From the NCBI RefSeq assembly GCF_014649395.1, contig NZ_BMSY01000013.1, positions 124,001 to 188,000 on the forward strand: DNA of 64,000 nucleotides. Direction: 5' to 3'. The DNA comes from Streptomyces aureoverticillatus (lineage in GTDB: Bacteria; Actinomycetota; Actinomycetes; Streptomycetales; Streptomycetaceae). A model generated the notes under the pieces. That model was not told where the DNA came from, made no database searches, and saw only the letters and a list, made by a program, of their open reading frames with translations. Position numbers and translations under genes: made by a program. Of this stretch, positions 8,464 through 17,347 are shown in pieces (position 1 is the stretch's first letter; each line of letters opens with the position of its first letter).

Positions 8464-9849
8464 TCACGCCCCGCCCGACCGCACCGCCGTCACCGCCTTG
8501 CGGGCCGCCACCAGGACCGGGTCCCAGACGGGGGAGAACGGCGGGGCGTAGCCGAGGTCCAGGGCCGTCATCTGCTCGACCGTCATGCGTGCCGTCAGCG
8601 CGACGGCCGCGACGTCGACCCGCTTGCCCGCGCCCTCGCGGCCCACGATCTGGGTGCCGAGCAGGCGGCCGGTGCGGCGCTCGGCGAGCATCTTCACCGT
8701 CATCAGGGCGGCCCCGGGGTAGTACCCGGCGCGGCTGGTCGACTCGATGGTCACCGCCACGTACTGCAGGCCCGCCGCCCGCGCGTCCTTCTCGCGCAGG
8801 CCCGTGCGCGCGATCTCCAGATCGCAGACCTTGCTCACCGCGGTGCCGACGACGCCCGGGAACGTCGCGTAGCCGCCGCCCACGTTCGAGCCGATGACCT
8901 GCCCGTGCTTGTTGGCGTGGGTGCCGAGCGCGATGTGCTGCTCGCGACCGGAGACCAGGTTGAGGACCTCCACGCAGTCGCCGCCCGCCCAGATCGCCCC
9001 GTCCGCGACCGGCCCGCGCACCCGCATCCCGAGGTCGGTCAGCAGCCCCCCGTGCTCGCCGAGCGGCAGTCCCGCGTCGCGGGCCAGGGCCGTCTCGGGA
9101 CGTACGCCGATCCCGAGGACCACCACGTCGGCCGGGAACTCGCGGTCGTCGGTGGCCACGGCACGGGCCCGGCCGTCGTCCCCGGTGAGGATCTTGGTGA
9201 CTTCGGCGTCGTTCACCATCGTGATGCCCATGCCGGTCATCGCCTCGTGCACGAGGCGGCCCATGTCCGGGTCGAGCGTGGACATCGGCTCCTGGCCGCG
9301 GTTGACGACCGTGACCTCGTAGCCGCGGTGGAGCAGGGCCTCCGCCATCTCGACGCCGATGTAGCCCGCGCCGATGACGACCGCGCGGCGGCCCTTCGTC
9401 TTCGTGAGCGTGTCGATCAGCGCCTGGCCGTCGTCCAGGGTCTGCACGCCGTGCACGCCCGGCGCGTCGATGCCCGGCAGGTCCGGGCGCACCGGCCGGG
9501 CGCCGGTGGCGATCACGAGCTTGTCGTACGTGGTCCACTCCTCGGTGCCCGAGGCGAGGTCTCGCGAGCGCACCCGCCGCTGCCGCGCGTCGATCTCGAC
9601 GACTTCGGTTCGCATCCGCACATCGATGGCGCGTTCCCGGTGTGCCTCGGGCGTCCGCGCGATGAGGTCGTCCCGCTCCTCGACGTCGCCGCCCACCCAG
9701 TACGGGATGCCGCACGCGGAGAAGGAGGTGAAGGTGCCGCGCTCGAAGGCGACGATCTCCAGTTCCTCGGGCTTCTTCAGCCTGCGCGCCTGCGACGCCG
9801 CCGACATGCCGGCCGCGTCCCCTCCGATGACCACCAGTCGTTCGCTCAT
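8464..9849 (-). CDS. FAD-dependent pyridine nucleotide-disulfide oxidoreductase, CoA-disulfide reductase / NADH oxidase type
   Basis: 461 aa. FAD-binding GGDAAGMSAA is at residues 9-18, a single redox Cys46 lies in FSACGIPYW, the NAD(P)-binding VVIGAGYIGVEMAE is near 165, and a C-terminal dimerisation domain follows. A lone cysteine, not a CxxxxC pair, is the mark of CoA-disulfide reductases and NADH oxidases or peroxidases. It probably reduces a low-molecular-weight disulfide or oxygen in the cytoplasm. The substrate cannot be read from sequence. It starts with ATG and stands alone between terminators. Confidence 0.88.
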   Translation of the reverse strand: MSERLVVIGGDAAGMSAASQARRLKKPEELEIVAFERGTFTSFSACGIPYWVGGDVEERDDLIARTPEAHRERAIDVRMRTEVVEIDARQRRVRSRDLASGTEEWTTYDKLVIATGARPVRPDLPGIDAPGVHGVQTLDDGQALIDTLTKTKGRRAVVIGAGYIGVEMAEALLHRGYEVTVVNRGQEPMSTLDPDMGRLVHEAMTGMGITMVNDAEVTKILTGDDGRARAVATDDREFPADVVVLGIGVRPETALARDAGLPLGEHGGLLTDLGMRVRGPVADGAIWAGGDCVEVLNLVSGREQHIALGTHANKHGQVIGSNVGGGYATFPGVVGTAVSKVCDLEIARTGLREKDARAAGLQYVAVTIESTSRAGYYPGAALMTVKMLAERRTGRLLGTQIVGREGAGKRVDVAAVALTARMTVEQMTALDLGYAPPFSPVWDPVLVAARKAVTAVRSGGA

Positions 9850-9880
9850 GCGGACACGCTACGGGGCGGGGGCAGTTCGG

Positions 9881-9915
9881 GGTCCCGGTGCCGCCCTCCC
9901 CGCGGCACCGGGACC
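9881..9915 (-). terminator. Strong hairpin terminator after the DUF4349 gene
   Basis: Perfect 13-bp arms GGTCCCGGTGCCG (9881-9893) and CGGCACCGGGACC (9903-9915) with a 9-base loop, 27 bases past the stop at 9942. Confidence 0.75.
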
Positions 9916-9941
9916 GGTTCTGCCTCCGCCGCCCCGGGCCC

Positions 9942-11036
9942 TCACGAACCGCCGGGCGCCTTCGGGTCGCCCGCAGGGTCCGTACCGCCCGGCCCCGCGG
10001 CACCACCGGCCCCCGCCGCCCCGACCGCGGCCACCGGCACCGTCCGCCGGGCCGCCCGCGGCCGCACCACCCGCAGCCACACGAGCACCAGCAGCGCCGC
10101 GATCGCCGCGAACGGCAGGACCGCCGCCAGTGCGACCGCCACCCAGCGCAGCGTCGTCATGAACGCGTCCCAGCCGCCGGACAGCGCGTCCGTGAACGAC
10201 GGGTCGTCGTTACCGCCGTCGTCCGCGCCACCCCGTGGCGACTCGGTGAGCGTGAGCGTGATGGTGGCCATCGTCGTCCGGTCCTTCAGCGAGGACTGCT
10301 GCGCCAGCAGCGACTCCAGGTCCGCCTGACGGTTGCTCAACTCGCCCTCCAGCGACACGATGTCGCTGATCTTCGTGGCCCTGTCCATCAGCGCCCGCAC
10401 CCGTGCCACGCTCGCCCGCTGTGTCTTGATCCGGCTCTCGACGTCCACCACCTGCTCGGTGACGTCCTCGGCCTTGGCGTTGCGGCTGATGAGCCGGCCG
10501 GTGCCCGCCAGGTCGGAGAGCACCTGCCCGTAGCGGTCCTGGGGGACGCGCAGGACGACGCGGGAGCGGTCGTGGCCGCGCCGGTCGCGGTCGGTGGACT
10601 CGTCGCCGACCAGGCCGCCCGCGCCCTCGGCCGTCGTGCGGGCCTGCTCCAGGGCCTTCGGTACGTCCTTGACGCGCACCGTCAGCGACGCGGTGCGGAT
10701 GATGTGGGTGTCCGTGGGGCGTGCCGGCCCGGCCGGCTTGCCGGACTTGCCGTTCTCGCGGCCCTTGCCGTCGGCCTGCGAGCCGCCCGCGTCCTTGTCG
10801 GCCCGACCGCCGCCGTCGGTCAGTTCGGCCCTGTCACCACCGGCCTCCGGTGCGGCCGCCGCTCCCTTGCCGGCACCGGATCCGCCGTCGTTGTCGTCGT
10901 CGCCCGCGCCGCATCCGGCGAGCGCGAGCGCGCCCGCGAGGAGCAGGGCGGCGAGTGCGGTGACCGGTACGCGTCGCCGGGCCCGCCCGCGCCGTTCGCT
11001 CGTATCCCTTGGCCCTGACGTGCTGGACGCGTGCAT
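9942..11036 (-). CDS. DUF4349 domain lipoprotein
   Basis: 364 aa. A twin-Arg-rich N terminus leads into a hydrophobic stretch and the lipobox LALAGC, so the mature protein should be lipid-anchored outside the membrane. After a Gly/Asp-rich linker, the DUF4349 core (about residues 108-315) contains TASLTVRV, a helical coiled-coil section (VESRIKTQRASVARVRAL) and the strand TMATITLTL. One C-terminal TM helix (about 300-330) ends in an Ala/Pro/Gly tail. The family's function is unknown; the long periplasm-like helical core suggests a structural or sensor role at the envelope. It is divergent from hemY. Confidence 0.85.
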   Translation of the reverse strand: MHASSTSGPRDTSERRGRARRRVPVTALAALLLAGALALAGCGAGDDDNDGGSGAGKGAAAAPEAGGDRAELTDGGGRADKDAGGSQADGKGRENGKSGKPAGPARPTDTHIIRTASLTVRVKDVPKALEQARTTAEGAGGLVGDESTDRDRRGHDRSRVVLRVPQDRYGQVLSDLAGTGRLISRNAKAEDVTEQVVDVESRIKTQRASVARVRALMDRATKISDIVSLEGELSNRQADLESLLAQQSSLKDRTTMATITLTLTESPRGGADDGGNDDPSFTDALSGGWDAFMTTLRWVAVALAAVLPFAAIAALLVLVWLRVVRPRAARRTVPVAAVGAAGAGGAAGPGGTDPAGDPKAPGGS

Positions 11037-11195
11037 CGGCGTACCCCCGAGAGTCGTGGTGAGTGTGCTCCTACGACGCCCGGACCGGCCGGGGTGTTCG
11101 GTCCCGGTGGTCCCGATGCGGTTCCGGCACGGTCACGGGGAGGACTCGTCCGGACGCCGTCCGGGGCTTTGACGGGGGTCTGAGACAGTGGGGAT

Positions 11196-12695
11196 ATGCG
11201 CGCAGCGGACACACGTACGGGTACGGATTCGGGCACGGACGCGGACGGGGCCCGTGCGGCCCTCGGGCACGTCGTCGTCATCGGCGGGGGCATCGCGGGG
11301 CTGGCAGCCGCGCACCGATTGCTCGGGGCGGGAGCGCGCGTCACCGTCCTGGAGGCGTCCGACCGGCTCGGCGGGAAGCTGCGTGCGGGCGAGATCGCGG
11401 GCGTACGCGTCGATCTCGGCGCCGAGTCGATGCTGGCCCGCAGGCCGGAGGCGGTCGCCCTGGCCCGTGAGGTGGGGCTCGCCGAGCGGCTGCAGGCGCC
11501 TGCCACGGCGAGTGCCGCGATCTGGACCCGGGGCGCGTTGCGGCCCATGCCCAAGGGGCATGTCATGGGGGTGCCCGGTGACTCCTCCGCCCTTGCCGGG
11601 GTGCTCTCCGAGGAGGGGCTGCGCCGCGTCGAGCGGGAGCGGGAGCTGCCGCCCACGGAGGTGGGCGAGGACGTCGCGGTCGGCGAGTTCGTCGCGCGGC
11701 GGGTCGGCCGTGAGGTCGTCGACCGGCTGGTGGAGCCGTTGCTCGGCGGGGTGTACGCGGGGGACGCCTACCGGATTTCCCTGCGGTCCGCTGTGCCGCA
11801 GCTCTTCGAGGTCGCCCGCACCCACACCTCCCTCACCGAGGGCGTCCGTGACATCCAGGCGCGGGCCGCCGCGAACCAGCGGACCGGCCCCGTGTTCATG
11901 GGCATCGACGGCGGCATCGGCCGACTTCCGCTCGCCGTCGCGGAGTCGGTGCGGGCGCGGGGCGGGGAGATCCTGCTCGGCTGCGCGGCCCACGGGTTGC
12001 GCCGGGTCGAGGACGGCTGGGAGGTGTACGTCGAGGACTGGGACCTGGAAGCCGACGCCGTCGTCCTCGCCGTGCCCGCTCCGCACGCCGCCCGCCTCCT
12101 GGAGCACGACGTCCCCGGGGCCGCCGCCGAGCTGCGTACCGTCGAGTACGCCTCGATGGCGTTGATCACGCTCGCCTACCGGCGGGCCGACGTGGGCGCG
12201 CTGCCCGACGGCAGCGGCTTCCTCGTGCCGCCCGTGGACGGGCGCACCATCAAGGCGTCCACGTTCGCGAGCCAGAAGTGGGGGTGGATCGCGGACCAGG
12301 ACCCGGAGCTGTTCGTGCTGCGCACCTCCGTGGGGCGGTACGGCGACGAGAAGGACCTGGGCCGCCCGGACGACGAGCTGGTCGACATCTCGCGGCGGGA
12401 CCTGCGCGCGGCCACCGGTCTGGACGCCGCCCCGGTCGCCTCGGCCGTCACCCGCTGGGACGGCGGCCTGCCCCAGTACCCCGTCGGCCACCACGCGCGC
12501 GTGGCCCGCGTCCGCGAGCACGTGGGGCGGGTGCCGGGCCTCGCGGTCTGCGGGGCGGCGTACGACGGCGTGGGCATCCCGGCCTGCATCGCCAGTGCGT
12601 ACGCGGCCGTCGACCAGCTCACCGGCGACTTTTCCGGGATGCGGGAGCTCACCGCCCACCCGGTGCAGAGCCTCCACGGCGGCGCGGGAGAATGA
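11196..12695 (+). CDS. hemY: HemY/CgoX flavoprotein, coproporphyrinogen III oxidase
   Basis: 499 aa. After a 24-residue variable N terminus, the FAD-binding GGGIAGLAAAH begins at residue 30, followed by TVLEASDRLGGKLR. PLLGGVYAGDAY and the C-terminal FAD segment GVGIPACIASAYAA are typical of the oxygen-dependent HemY family. In Gram-positive bacteria this enzyme oxidises coproporphyrinogen III to coproporphyrin III, feeding HemQ after iron insertion, and hemQ starts only four bases downstream. The older name is protoporphyrinogen oxidase. Membrane association is likely. It is the first gene of a two-gene operon. Confidence 0.94.
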   Translation: MRAADTRTGTDSGTDADGARAALGHVVVIGGGIAGLAAAHRLLGAGARVTVLEASDRLGGKLRAGEIAGVRVDLGAESMLARRPEAVALAREVGLAERLQAPATASAAIWTRGALRPMPKGHVMGVPGDSSALAGVLSEEGLRRVERERELPPTEVGEDVAVGEFVARRVGREVVDRLVEPLLGGVYAGDAYRISLRSAVPQLFEVARTHTSLTEGVRDIQARAAANQRTGPVFMGIDGGIGRLPLAVAESVRARGGEILLGCAAHGLRRVEDGWEVYVEDWDLEADAVVLAVPAPHAARLLEHDVPGAAAELRTVEYASMALITLAYRRADVGALPDGSGFLVPPVDGRTIKASTFASQKWGWIADQDPELFVLRTSVGRYGDEKDLGRPDDELVDISRRDLRAATGLDAAPVASAVTRWDGGLPQYPVGHHARVARVREHVGRVPGLAVCGAAYDGVGIPACIASAYAAVDQLTGDFSGMRELTAHPVQSLHGGAGE

Positions 12696-12699
12696 AGAC

Positions 12700-13419
12700 A
12701 TGAGTGACGACGCCCCCGCCAAGATCCCGAACGCCGGCAAGAAGGCCAAGGACCTCAACGAGGTCATCCGCTACACGCTGTGGTCCGTCTTCAAGCTGCG
12801 CGACGTCCTGCCCGAGGACCGCGCCGGGTACGCGGACGAGGTCCAGGAGCTGTTCGACAAGCTCGCCGCCCGGGACATCACCGTCCGCGGCACCTACGAC
12901 GTGTCCGGCCTGCGCGCCGACGCCGACATCATGATCTGGTGGCACGCCGAGACCGCCGACGAGCTGCAGGAGGCGTACAACCTCTTCCGCCGCACGAAGC
13001 TCGGCCGCGCCCTGGAGCCGGTCTGGTCGAACATGGCGCTGCACCGCCCCGCCGAGTTCAACAAGTCGCACATCCCGGCCTTCCTCGCCGACGAGACGCC
13101 CCGGAACTACGTGAGCGTCTACCCCTTCGTGCGCTCCTACGACTGGTACCTGCTGCCCGACGAGGACCGCCGCCGCATGCTCGCCGACCACGGCAAGATG
13201 GCCCGCGGCTACCCCGACGTGCGCGCCAACACGGTCGCCTCGTTCTCCCTCGGCGACTACGAATGGCTGCTCGCCTTCGAGGCGGACGAGCTGTACCGCA
13301 TCGTCGACCTGATGCGGCACCTGCGCGCCTCCGAGGCCCGCATGCACGTCCGCGAGGAGGTCCCGTTCTACACCGGCCGCCGCAAGTCCGTGGCGGACCT
13401 GGTGGCGGGCCTGGCCTGA
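12700..13419 (+). CDS. hemQ: HemQ, coproheme decarboxylase (chlorite dismutase-like fold)
   Basis: 239 aa. The family signature NYVSVYPFVRSYDWYLLP (residues 136-153) and the probable proximal heme ligand His164 in LADHGKMARGY are present. HemQ converts coproheme III to heme b by two oxidative decarboxylations in the cytosol, completing the Gram-positive coproporphyrin-dependent route. The ATG at 12700 follows the hemY stop by four bases with GGGAGAA upstream, so the two are cotranscribed and probably coupled. Confidence 0.95.
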   Translation: MSDDAPAKIPNAGKKAKDLNEVIRYTLWSVFKLRDVLPEDRAGYADEVQELFDKLAARDITVRGTYDVSGLRADADIMIWWHAETADELQEAYNLFRRTKLGRALEPVWSNMALHRPAEFNKSHIPAFLADETPRNYVSVYPFVRSYDWYLLPDEDRRRMLADHGKMARGYPDVRANTVASFSLGDYEWLLAFEADELYRIVDLMRHLRASEARMHVREEVPFYTGRRKSVADLVAGLA

Positions 13420-13810
13420 GCCGAAATTCGGTTGCCGCGGCTGCCGGGAAGGGGTTCCATTGCCTCCAGTGCGGCCTCGACGTATCGATGACCGCACCCG
13501 GCACCGACCACCGCAACCTCCCCCAAGCTCTTAAAGAGCAGGGGGGACCCCCTCTCCGAACTGCCTGTGGAGCCGTCACCTCGACGACACCCCGGGCGAC
13601 CGGGCGGCGGACTGCGGCGCCCGGATGGAACCCCTCGCCATATCCGTACGCGGCGACGGCGAGTGGGTCCTCGTGCACCGCTGCACCCACTGCGGCGTCC
13701 TGCACGCGAATCGCACCGCGGGTGACGACAACGCGCTGCCGCTGACGCGGCTCGCGGTGCGGCCGCTGGCGCAGCCGCCCTTCCCGCTGGAACGGCTCAG
13801 CGCGCTGTAG
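13420..13810 (+). pseudogene. RNHCP-domain zinc-ribbon gene, broken by a short palindromic element
   Basis: One frame from about 13422 encodes GFHCLQCGLDV followed by APGTDHRN. A second frame resumes at 13559 with NCLWSRHLDDTPGDRAADCG and continues through VHRCTHCGVLHANRTAGDDN to the stop at 13810. Joined, these match the RNHCP family, but the diagnostic RNHCPxC motif is interrupted right after RN: 41 bases (13518-13558) stand where about nine are expected, a net +32 that shifts the frame and removes the HCP residues. No start codon is visible in the first frame. A 61-aa piece from the ATG at 13625 could in principle still be made. Confidence 0.75.
13518..13551 (+). repeat. Short palindromic element, copy A (shortened loop)
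   Basis: The sequence has the arms CCCCCAAGCTCT and AGAGCAGGGGG around TTA, then GACCCC. It aligns with copies at 24561-24603 and 47211-47250 (shared ends CCCCxAGCTCT and GAGCAGGGxGG), but lacks about ten bases of loop. Removing these 34 bases leaves CGCAACCTCTCCGAACTGC, close to the CGCAACCACTGCCCGAACTGC expected to encode RNHCPNC apart from a 2-base loss. Confidence 0.7.
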
Positions 13811-13814
13811 CGCG

Positions 13815-15431
13815 CTACACCACGTGGGGCAGGGCGGCCGCGCGCCCGCCCGACAGCGGTTCCGGCTCCCGGTGCGGTGCGCACGCCGCGCGTCGCACCG
13901 GGAGCCGGCCCTCCAGGAGATACGCGTCGAGGTGGCCGTTGACGCAGGCGTTCGGGCCGCCCCCGATGCCGTGGGTGCCCGCGGCCCTCTCCGTCACCAG
14001 GACCGACCCGGCGAGCCTGCCGTGCAGCTCCAGGGCGCCCTCGTACGGCGTCGCCGCGTCCCGCTCGGCGGCCAGGATCAGGGTCGGCGGCAGGGCGCCC
14101 CGGGCGGTGCGCACGTCCACGGGGCGCTGCCGGGGCGCGGGCCAGTACGCGCACGGCAGGTTCATCCAGGCGTTGTCCCAGGTCTCGAACGGCGCGACGC
14201 GCGCGAGCCGGGAGTTGTCGCGGTCCCAGGTGCGGAAGTCCGTGGGCCAGGGGGCGTCGTTGCACTGGACGGCGGTGTAGACGGCGTTGCCGTTCTCCTC
14301 CTCGACGGCGGCCGTCGGCTGCGGCGCGGCCTGCTCGACCAGGGGCTTCGGGTCGCCCTTCAGATACCGCGACAGGGCCGTCGCGCGCATCGGCCAGTAG
14401 TCGTCGTAGTACGCCGCCTTCAGGAACGCCGACTGCAGCTGCGCGGTGCCGACCTTGCCGCCCGCGGGCCGGTGCGTGAGCTCCGCGCGGACCCTCTCGT
14501 ACGAACGCGAGACCTCCTCGGGCGTGGAGCCCAGGCGGTACGTCTTGTGGTGCTTGGCGACCCAGGCGCGGAAGTCCGCCCAGCGCCGCTCGAACGCGAA
14601 GGACTGGTCGAGGTTGTTGGCGTACCAGACCCGGTCCGGCGCCGGATTGACCGCCGAGTCGAAGACCATGCGGCGTACGTGGGAGGGGAACAGCGTCGCG
14701 TAGACGGCGCCGAAGTACGTGCCGTACGAGGCACCCATGAACGTCAGCTTCCGCTCGCCGAGCGCGGCGCGCAGCACGTCCAGGTCGCGGGCGTTGTTGA
14801 GGGTGGTGTAGTGACGCAGGTCCGGTCCGGCGTGCCGGGCGCAGCCGCGCGCGTACGCCTGTGCCCGGGCGACACGCTCCGCCTTGTACGAGGCGTCGGG
14901 GTGGCTCGGGGAGTGCGTGGGCGCCTTGCTGAACTGCTCCGGGTCCTGGCAGGTGAGCGGGGCGGAGCGGCCGACGCCGCGCGGGGCGTAGCCGACGAGG
15001 TCGTACGCCGCCGCCACCCGCCGCCACTCCGGCATCGGGCCGACCGTCGGGAAGTACATCCCGGACGCCCCCGGCCCGCCCGGGTTGAAGACCAGCGCTC
15101 CCTGCCGCGCCACCTTCTTGCCGCCCGCCTCGCGCGTGGCCGCGACACGGCTGACGGTCAGCCGGATCTGCTTGCCGTCGGGTCGGGCGTAGTCGAGCGG
15201 CACGGTGACCGTGCCGCACTTCACGGACGGCGGCAGGTTCTCCGTCTCCGGGCAGGTGGCGAAGCGGATGCCGGCGGTCTGGGCGCGCTGGGCGGCGAGG
15301 GCCGTGCCGAGGGTTTCGGGGGTGGGGGCGGCGCCCTCCGCGGGCGCGACGGCGAGGGCGGTCAGGACGAGGGATCCGACGGTTCCGGCGGCTCCGTACC
15401 GGGCGGCTGCTGCTGAGGCTCTGGATCTCAT
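13815..15431 (-). CDS. Secreted alpha/beta-hydrolase, tripeptidyl aminopeptidase (Tap/Slp) type
   Basis: 538 aa from the ATG at 15431, which has AAAGGGA about 14 bases upstream; a GTG 30 bases earlier (15461) is the alternative. A signal peptide with a hydrophobic core (GTVGSLVLTALAVAPAEG) precedes the mature protein. The oxyanion segment FNPGGPGASG, nucleophile in MGASYGTYFG, Asp region ILAAERDAATP and catalytic His in AGTHGIGG form the S33 family pattern with its C-terminal TAP-like domain. It should remove N-terminal peptides from secreted proteins. It is convergent with the RNHCP pseudogene, four bases away. AT-rich DNA at 15485-15560 probably holds its promoter. Confidence 0.9.
   Translation of the reverse strand: MRSRASAAAARYGAAGTVGSLVLTALAVAPAEGAAPTPETLGTALAAQRAQTAGIRFATCPETENLPPSVKCGTVTVPLDYARPDGKQIRLTVSRVAATREAGGKKVARQGALVFNPGGPGASGMYFPTVGPMPEWRRVAAAYDLVGYAPRGVGRSAPLTCQDPEQFSKAPTHSPSHPDASYKAERVARAQAYARGCARHAGPDLRHYTTLNNARDLDVLRAALGERKLTFMGASYGTYFGAVYATLFPSHVRRMVFDSAVNPAPDRVWYANNLDQSFAFERRWADFRAWVAKHHKTYRLGSTPEEVSRSYERVRAELTHRPAGGKVGTAQLQSAFLKAAYYDDYWPMRATALSRYLKGDPKPLVEQAAPQPTAAVEEENGNAVYTAVQCNDAPWPTDFRTWDRDNSRLARVAPFETWDNAWMNLPCAYWPAPRQRPVDVRTARGALPPTLILAAERDAATPYEGALELHGRLAGSVLVTERAAGTHGIGGGPNACVNGHLDAYLLEGRLPVRRAACAPHREPEPLSGGRAAALPHVV
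13862..13908 (-). other. 15-bp perfect inverted repeat inside the hydrolase 3' coding end
   Basis: Arms CCGGCTCCCGGTGCG (13862-13876) and CGCACCGGGAGCCGG (13894-13908) with a 17-base loop lie 47 bases before the hydrolase stop, within codons for its Arg/Pro-rich tail. It may act as an overlapping terminator or as a barrier to convergent transcripts. Confidence 0.55.
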
Positions 15432-15646
15432 CGCTGTTCTGGGTCCCTTTCGCGTGCGCACGGCTCAGGCCAAGCGGTTCCAGCGAAGTGCGTAAATCAC
15501 ACAAATCGCGATGAAAGGGATACTCAGTTCGAAGATCGGCGAAGTAAAGGACCGGGCCGCCGGTGTCGGATCAATGACCCTCTTGGCGCTCACCGGCCGC
15601 GGGGACGCCGACCGGCTGCGGCGGCGCTCACCGGCCGCGAGGGCGT

Positions 15647-16435
15647 TCAGTGACCGCCGTGGCGCGACTCGCGGTAGCCGTCGAGGTTCGGGTCCCGGTG
15701 CGAGAGCGCGGCGCGCAGGGCCGGGTCGTCCAGGGCGCGGAGTCCGCGTACGGCCACCGAGGTCAGGTCGTCGCGGGAGGGCAGGGCGCCGAGCAGCCGC
15801 TGCCCCGCCGGGGACGCCCAGCGCGTGGCAGGCACCTCGAACCGGGCGATGGCCAGTGAGCTCACCGTCAGGAAGAACGGCAGCGCGAACCACACCGCGA
15901 CCGGCAACTGCCCCTCGCCGCCCCCGCTTCCCGGCCCCGGAAGCAGCGTCGCGCACACCCCCAGCGCGGTCACCGCGACCGCCGCCGCCCGCACCTGCCG
16001 GACCGCGCCCGCGATGCCCGACCAGGCACCGTCCGGCACCGCGAGCCCCGCCGCCACCAGGCGGTCCGCCAGCGCCCGCACACAGTCCGCGGCCGCCGTG
16101 GCCCGGCGCACCGGCGCTATCCGCGACTGCCCCGCGGGCCCGATCGCGCCGAGGACCGAACGCTCCACGTCGTCCCCGGCGACGGGATCCACCACGGTCG
16201 CCCAGCCGGTGTGCGCGAGCAGCAGCCGCCGCCCGCGTGCCATCGACAGCAGCGCCACGTCCGCGACCCGCGCCGGCCCGCCGGACAGGAACGCCGCTTC
16301 GTAGAGCGTCAGTTGCCGCCCCGTGTGCCGCCCCCTCGTCTCACCGGCCGCGGCCTGCACGGCGGCCAGACAGAGCCGCCCGCAGGACAGCGCGGCGAGA
16401 GTACAGGCGAGCAGCAGCAGCGGTACCCAGAACAT
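15647..16435 (-). CDS. TIGR04222-domain membrane protein
   Basis: 262 aa. An N-terminal TM helix (MFWVPLLLLACTLAAL) is followed by the TIGR04222 core with LYEAAFLSGGPARVADVALLSM, then two further hydrophobic helices (about residues 150-170 and 180-198). The C terminus ends YRESRHGGH, without the long Gly/Cys-rich tail that many family members have. Function is unknown. It is the last gene of a minus-strand cluster containing a DUF692/MNIO enzyme, a recurrent association as I recall it, so it is a candidate partner or substrate of that enzyme. It starts with ATG, 44 bases after the preceding DUF4142 gene. Confidence 0.82.
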   Translation of the reverse strand: MFWVPLLLLACTLAALSCGRLCLAAVQAAAGETRGRHTGRQLTLYEAAFLSGGPARVADVALLSMARGRRLLLAHTGWATVVDPVAGDDVERSVLGAIGPAGQSRIAPVRRATAAADCVRALADRLVAAGLAVPDGAWSGIAGAVRQVRAAAVAVTALGVCATLLPGPGSGGGEGQLPVAVWFALPFFLTVSSLAIARFEVPATRWASPAGQRLLGALPSRDDLTSVAVRGLRALDDPALRAALSHRDPNLDGYRESRHGGH

Positions 16436-16479
16436 GCCGGATTTCTATGTGAAGGCGGTGTGACCGCGCTACGGGGATT

Positions 16480-17235
16480 TCACGATGTGGACGGGGCTCG
16501 TGAGACGGCCGGTGGCAGGGAGAACGTGGGGGTGCCGGTGGGGGACACCGGGGCCGCGGTCGCCGGGGAGTCCTGGGGGCCGGGCGGGGCGGGGGAGCGG
16601 GTCGGGGGCTGCGGGGTGGCGGTGGCGGCCTCGCGGGCCAGGCCGTCGAAGTCGACCAGGCCCGTGGCCTCCAGGACCTGGATGTGGTCGAGGACCGTGG
16701 TGTTCGCGTCGTCGGCGAGGGCGCGTACCAGCGTGTTGCGGGTGGTGGCGCGGACCTCGGCGACGAGCGAGAAGACCTTGCCGTGGGCGCGCCGCAGGAT
16801 GTTCGCGAACTTCTCGTCGTACGCCGCGCCGCGCGCCGCGCTCAACTCGTCCAGCCAGCGGCGCTGCTGGGCGCTCGGCTGGCTGGGCAGTTCCAGGCGC
16901 AGCGCGGCGGCGACCTCGCGCACCCGCGCGTCCAGGAAGGTGTGCCCCTCGACCAGGTGCTTGCCCGCCGTGTGCACGGCCCGTGAGGTGCCGCGCTCCC
17001 CGGCCTGCTGGCCCGCGGGCAGCTCCCACAGGCCCGCGAGGCGCACCTTGGTGATGAAGTCGCGGTCGAGCGCGGACAGCGGCCCGAACCGGGTCGACAC
17101 GCTCTGCGCGGTGAGCGCGTCGAGGCCGGTGCCGGAGCGGTCCTCGTACGACCAGACCGGGTAGATCAGCGCGGCCAGGGTGGCGAGGAGCCCCGTCAGA
17201 ACGAGACCGCTGCCGCTGATGATTCGGGATCGCAT
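16480..17235 (-). CDS. DUF4142 domain protein (paralogue 1)
   Basis: 251 aa from the ATG at 17235, which has AGGAGG five bases upstream. An N-terminal membrane anchor or signal segment (GLVLTGLLATLAALIYPVW) precedes a helical DUF4142-like domain (about residues 48-205, starting GPLSALDRDFITKVRLAGLWE) and ends in a Pro/Thr/Ser-rich low-complexity tail. It is clearly paralogous to the protein at 19007-19792: VLDHIQVLEATGLVDFDGLA here against VLDHITMLEGTGFVDYDGIA there. DUF4142 is a ferritin-like helical domain of unknown role, probably extracytoplasmic. Confidence 0.82.
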   Translation of the reverse strand: MRSRIISGSGLVLTGLLATLAALIYPVWSYEDRSGTGLDALTAQSVSTRFGPLSALDRDFITKVRLAGLWELPAGQQAGERGTSRAVHTAGKHLVEGHTFLDARVREVAAALRLELPSQPSAQQRRWLDELSAARGAAYDEKFANILRRAHGKVFSLVAEVRATTRNTLVRALADDANTTVLDHIQVLEATGLVDFDGLAREAATATPQPPTRSPAPPGPQDSPATAAPVSPTGTPTFSLPPAVSRAPSTS

Positions 17236-17347
17236 CACGCCTCCTGTAGCGCCACCGCACGCTAGTGCGCGGCGGAGGGAGGCGGCGGGCTTATCGGGCG
17301 GAGTACGGCGGAGTACGTCAGCGCGCGTACGGAACCGGCGGGACCGG

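Noticed and set aside
13625..13810. A complete 61-aa gene starting at ATG 13625
   Set aside because: The upstream sequence in the same frame (13559-13624) continues the RNHCP family, so this is the tail of a broken gene.
15465..15593. A 42-residue hydrophobic minus-strand ORF (contains SIPFIAICVIYAL)
   Set aside because: Its codons are AT-rich at third positions, unlike every real gene here, and it has no ribosome site. The stretch is better explained as the promoter region of the secreted hydrolase.
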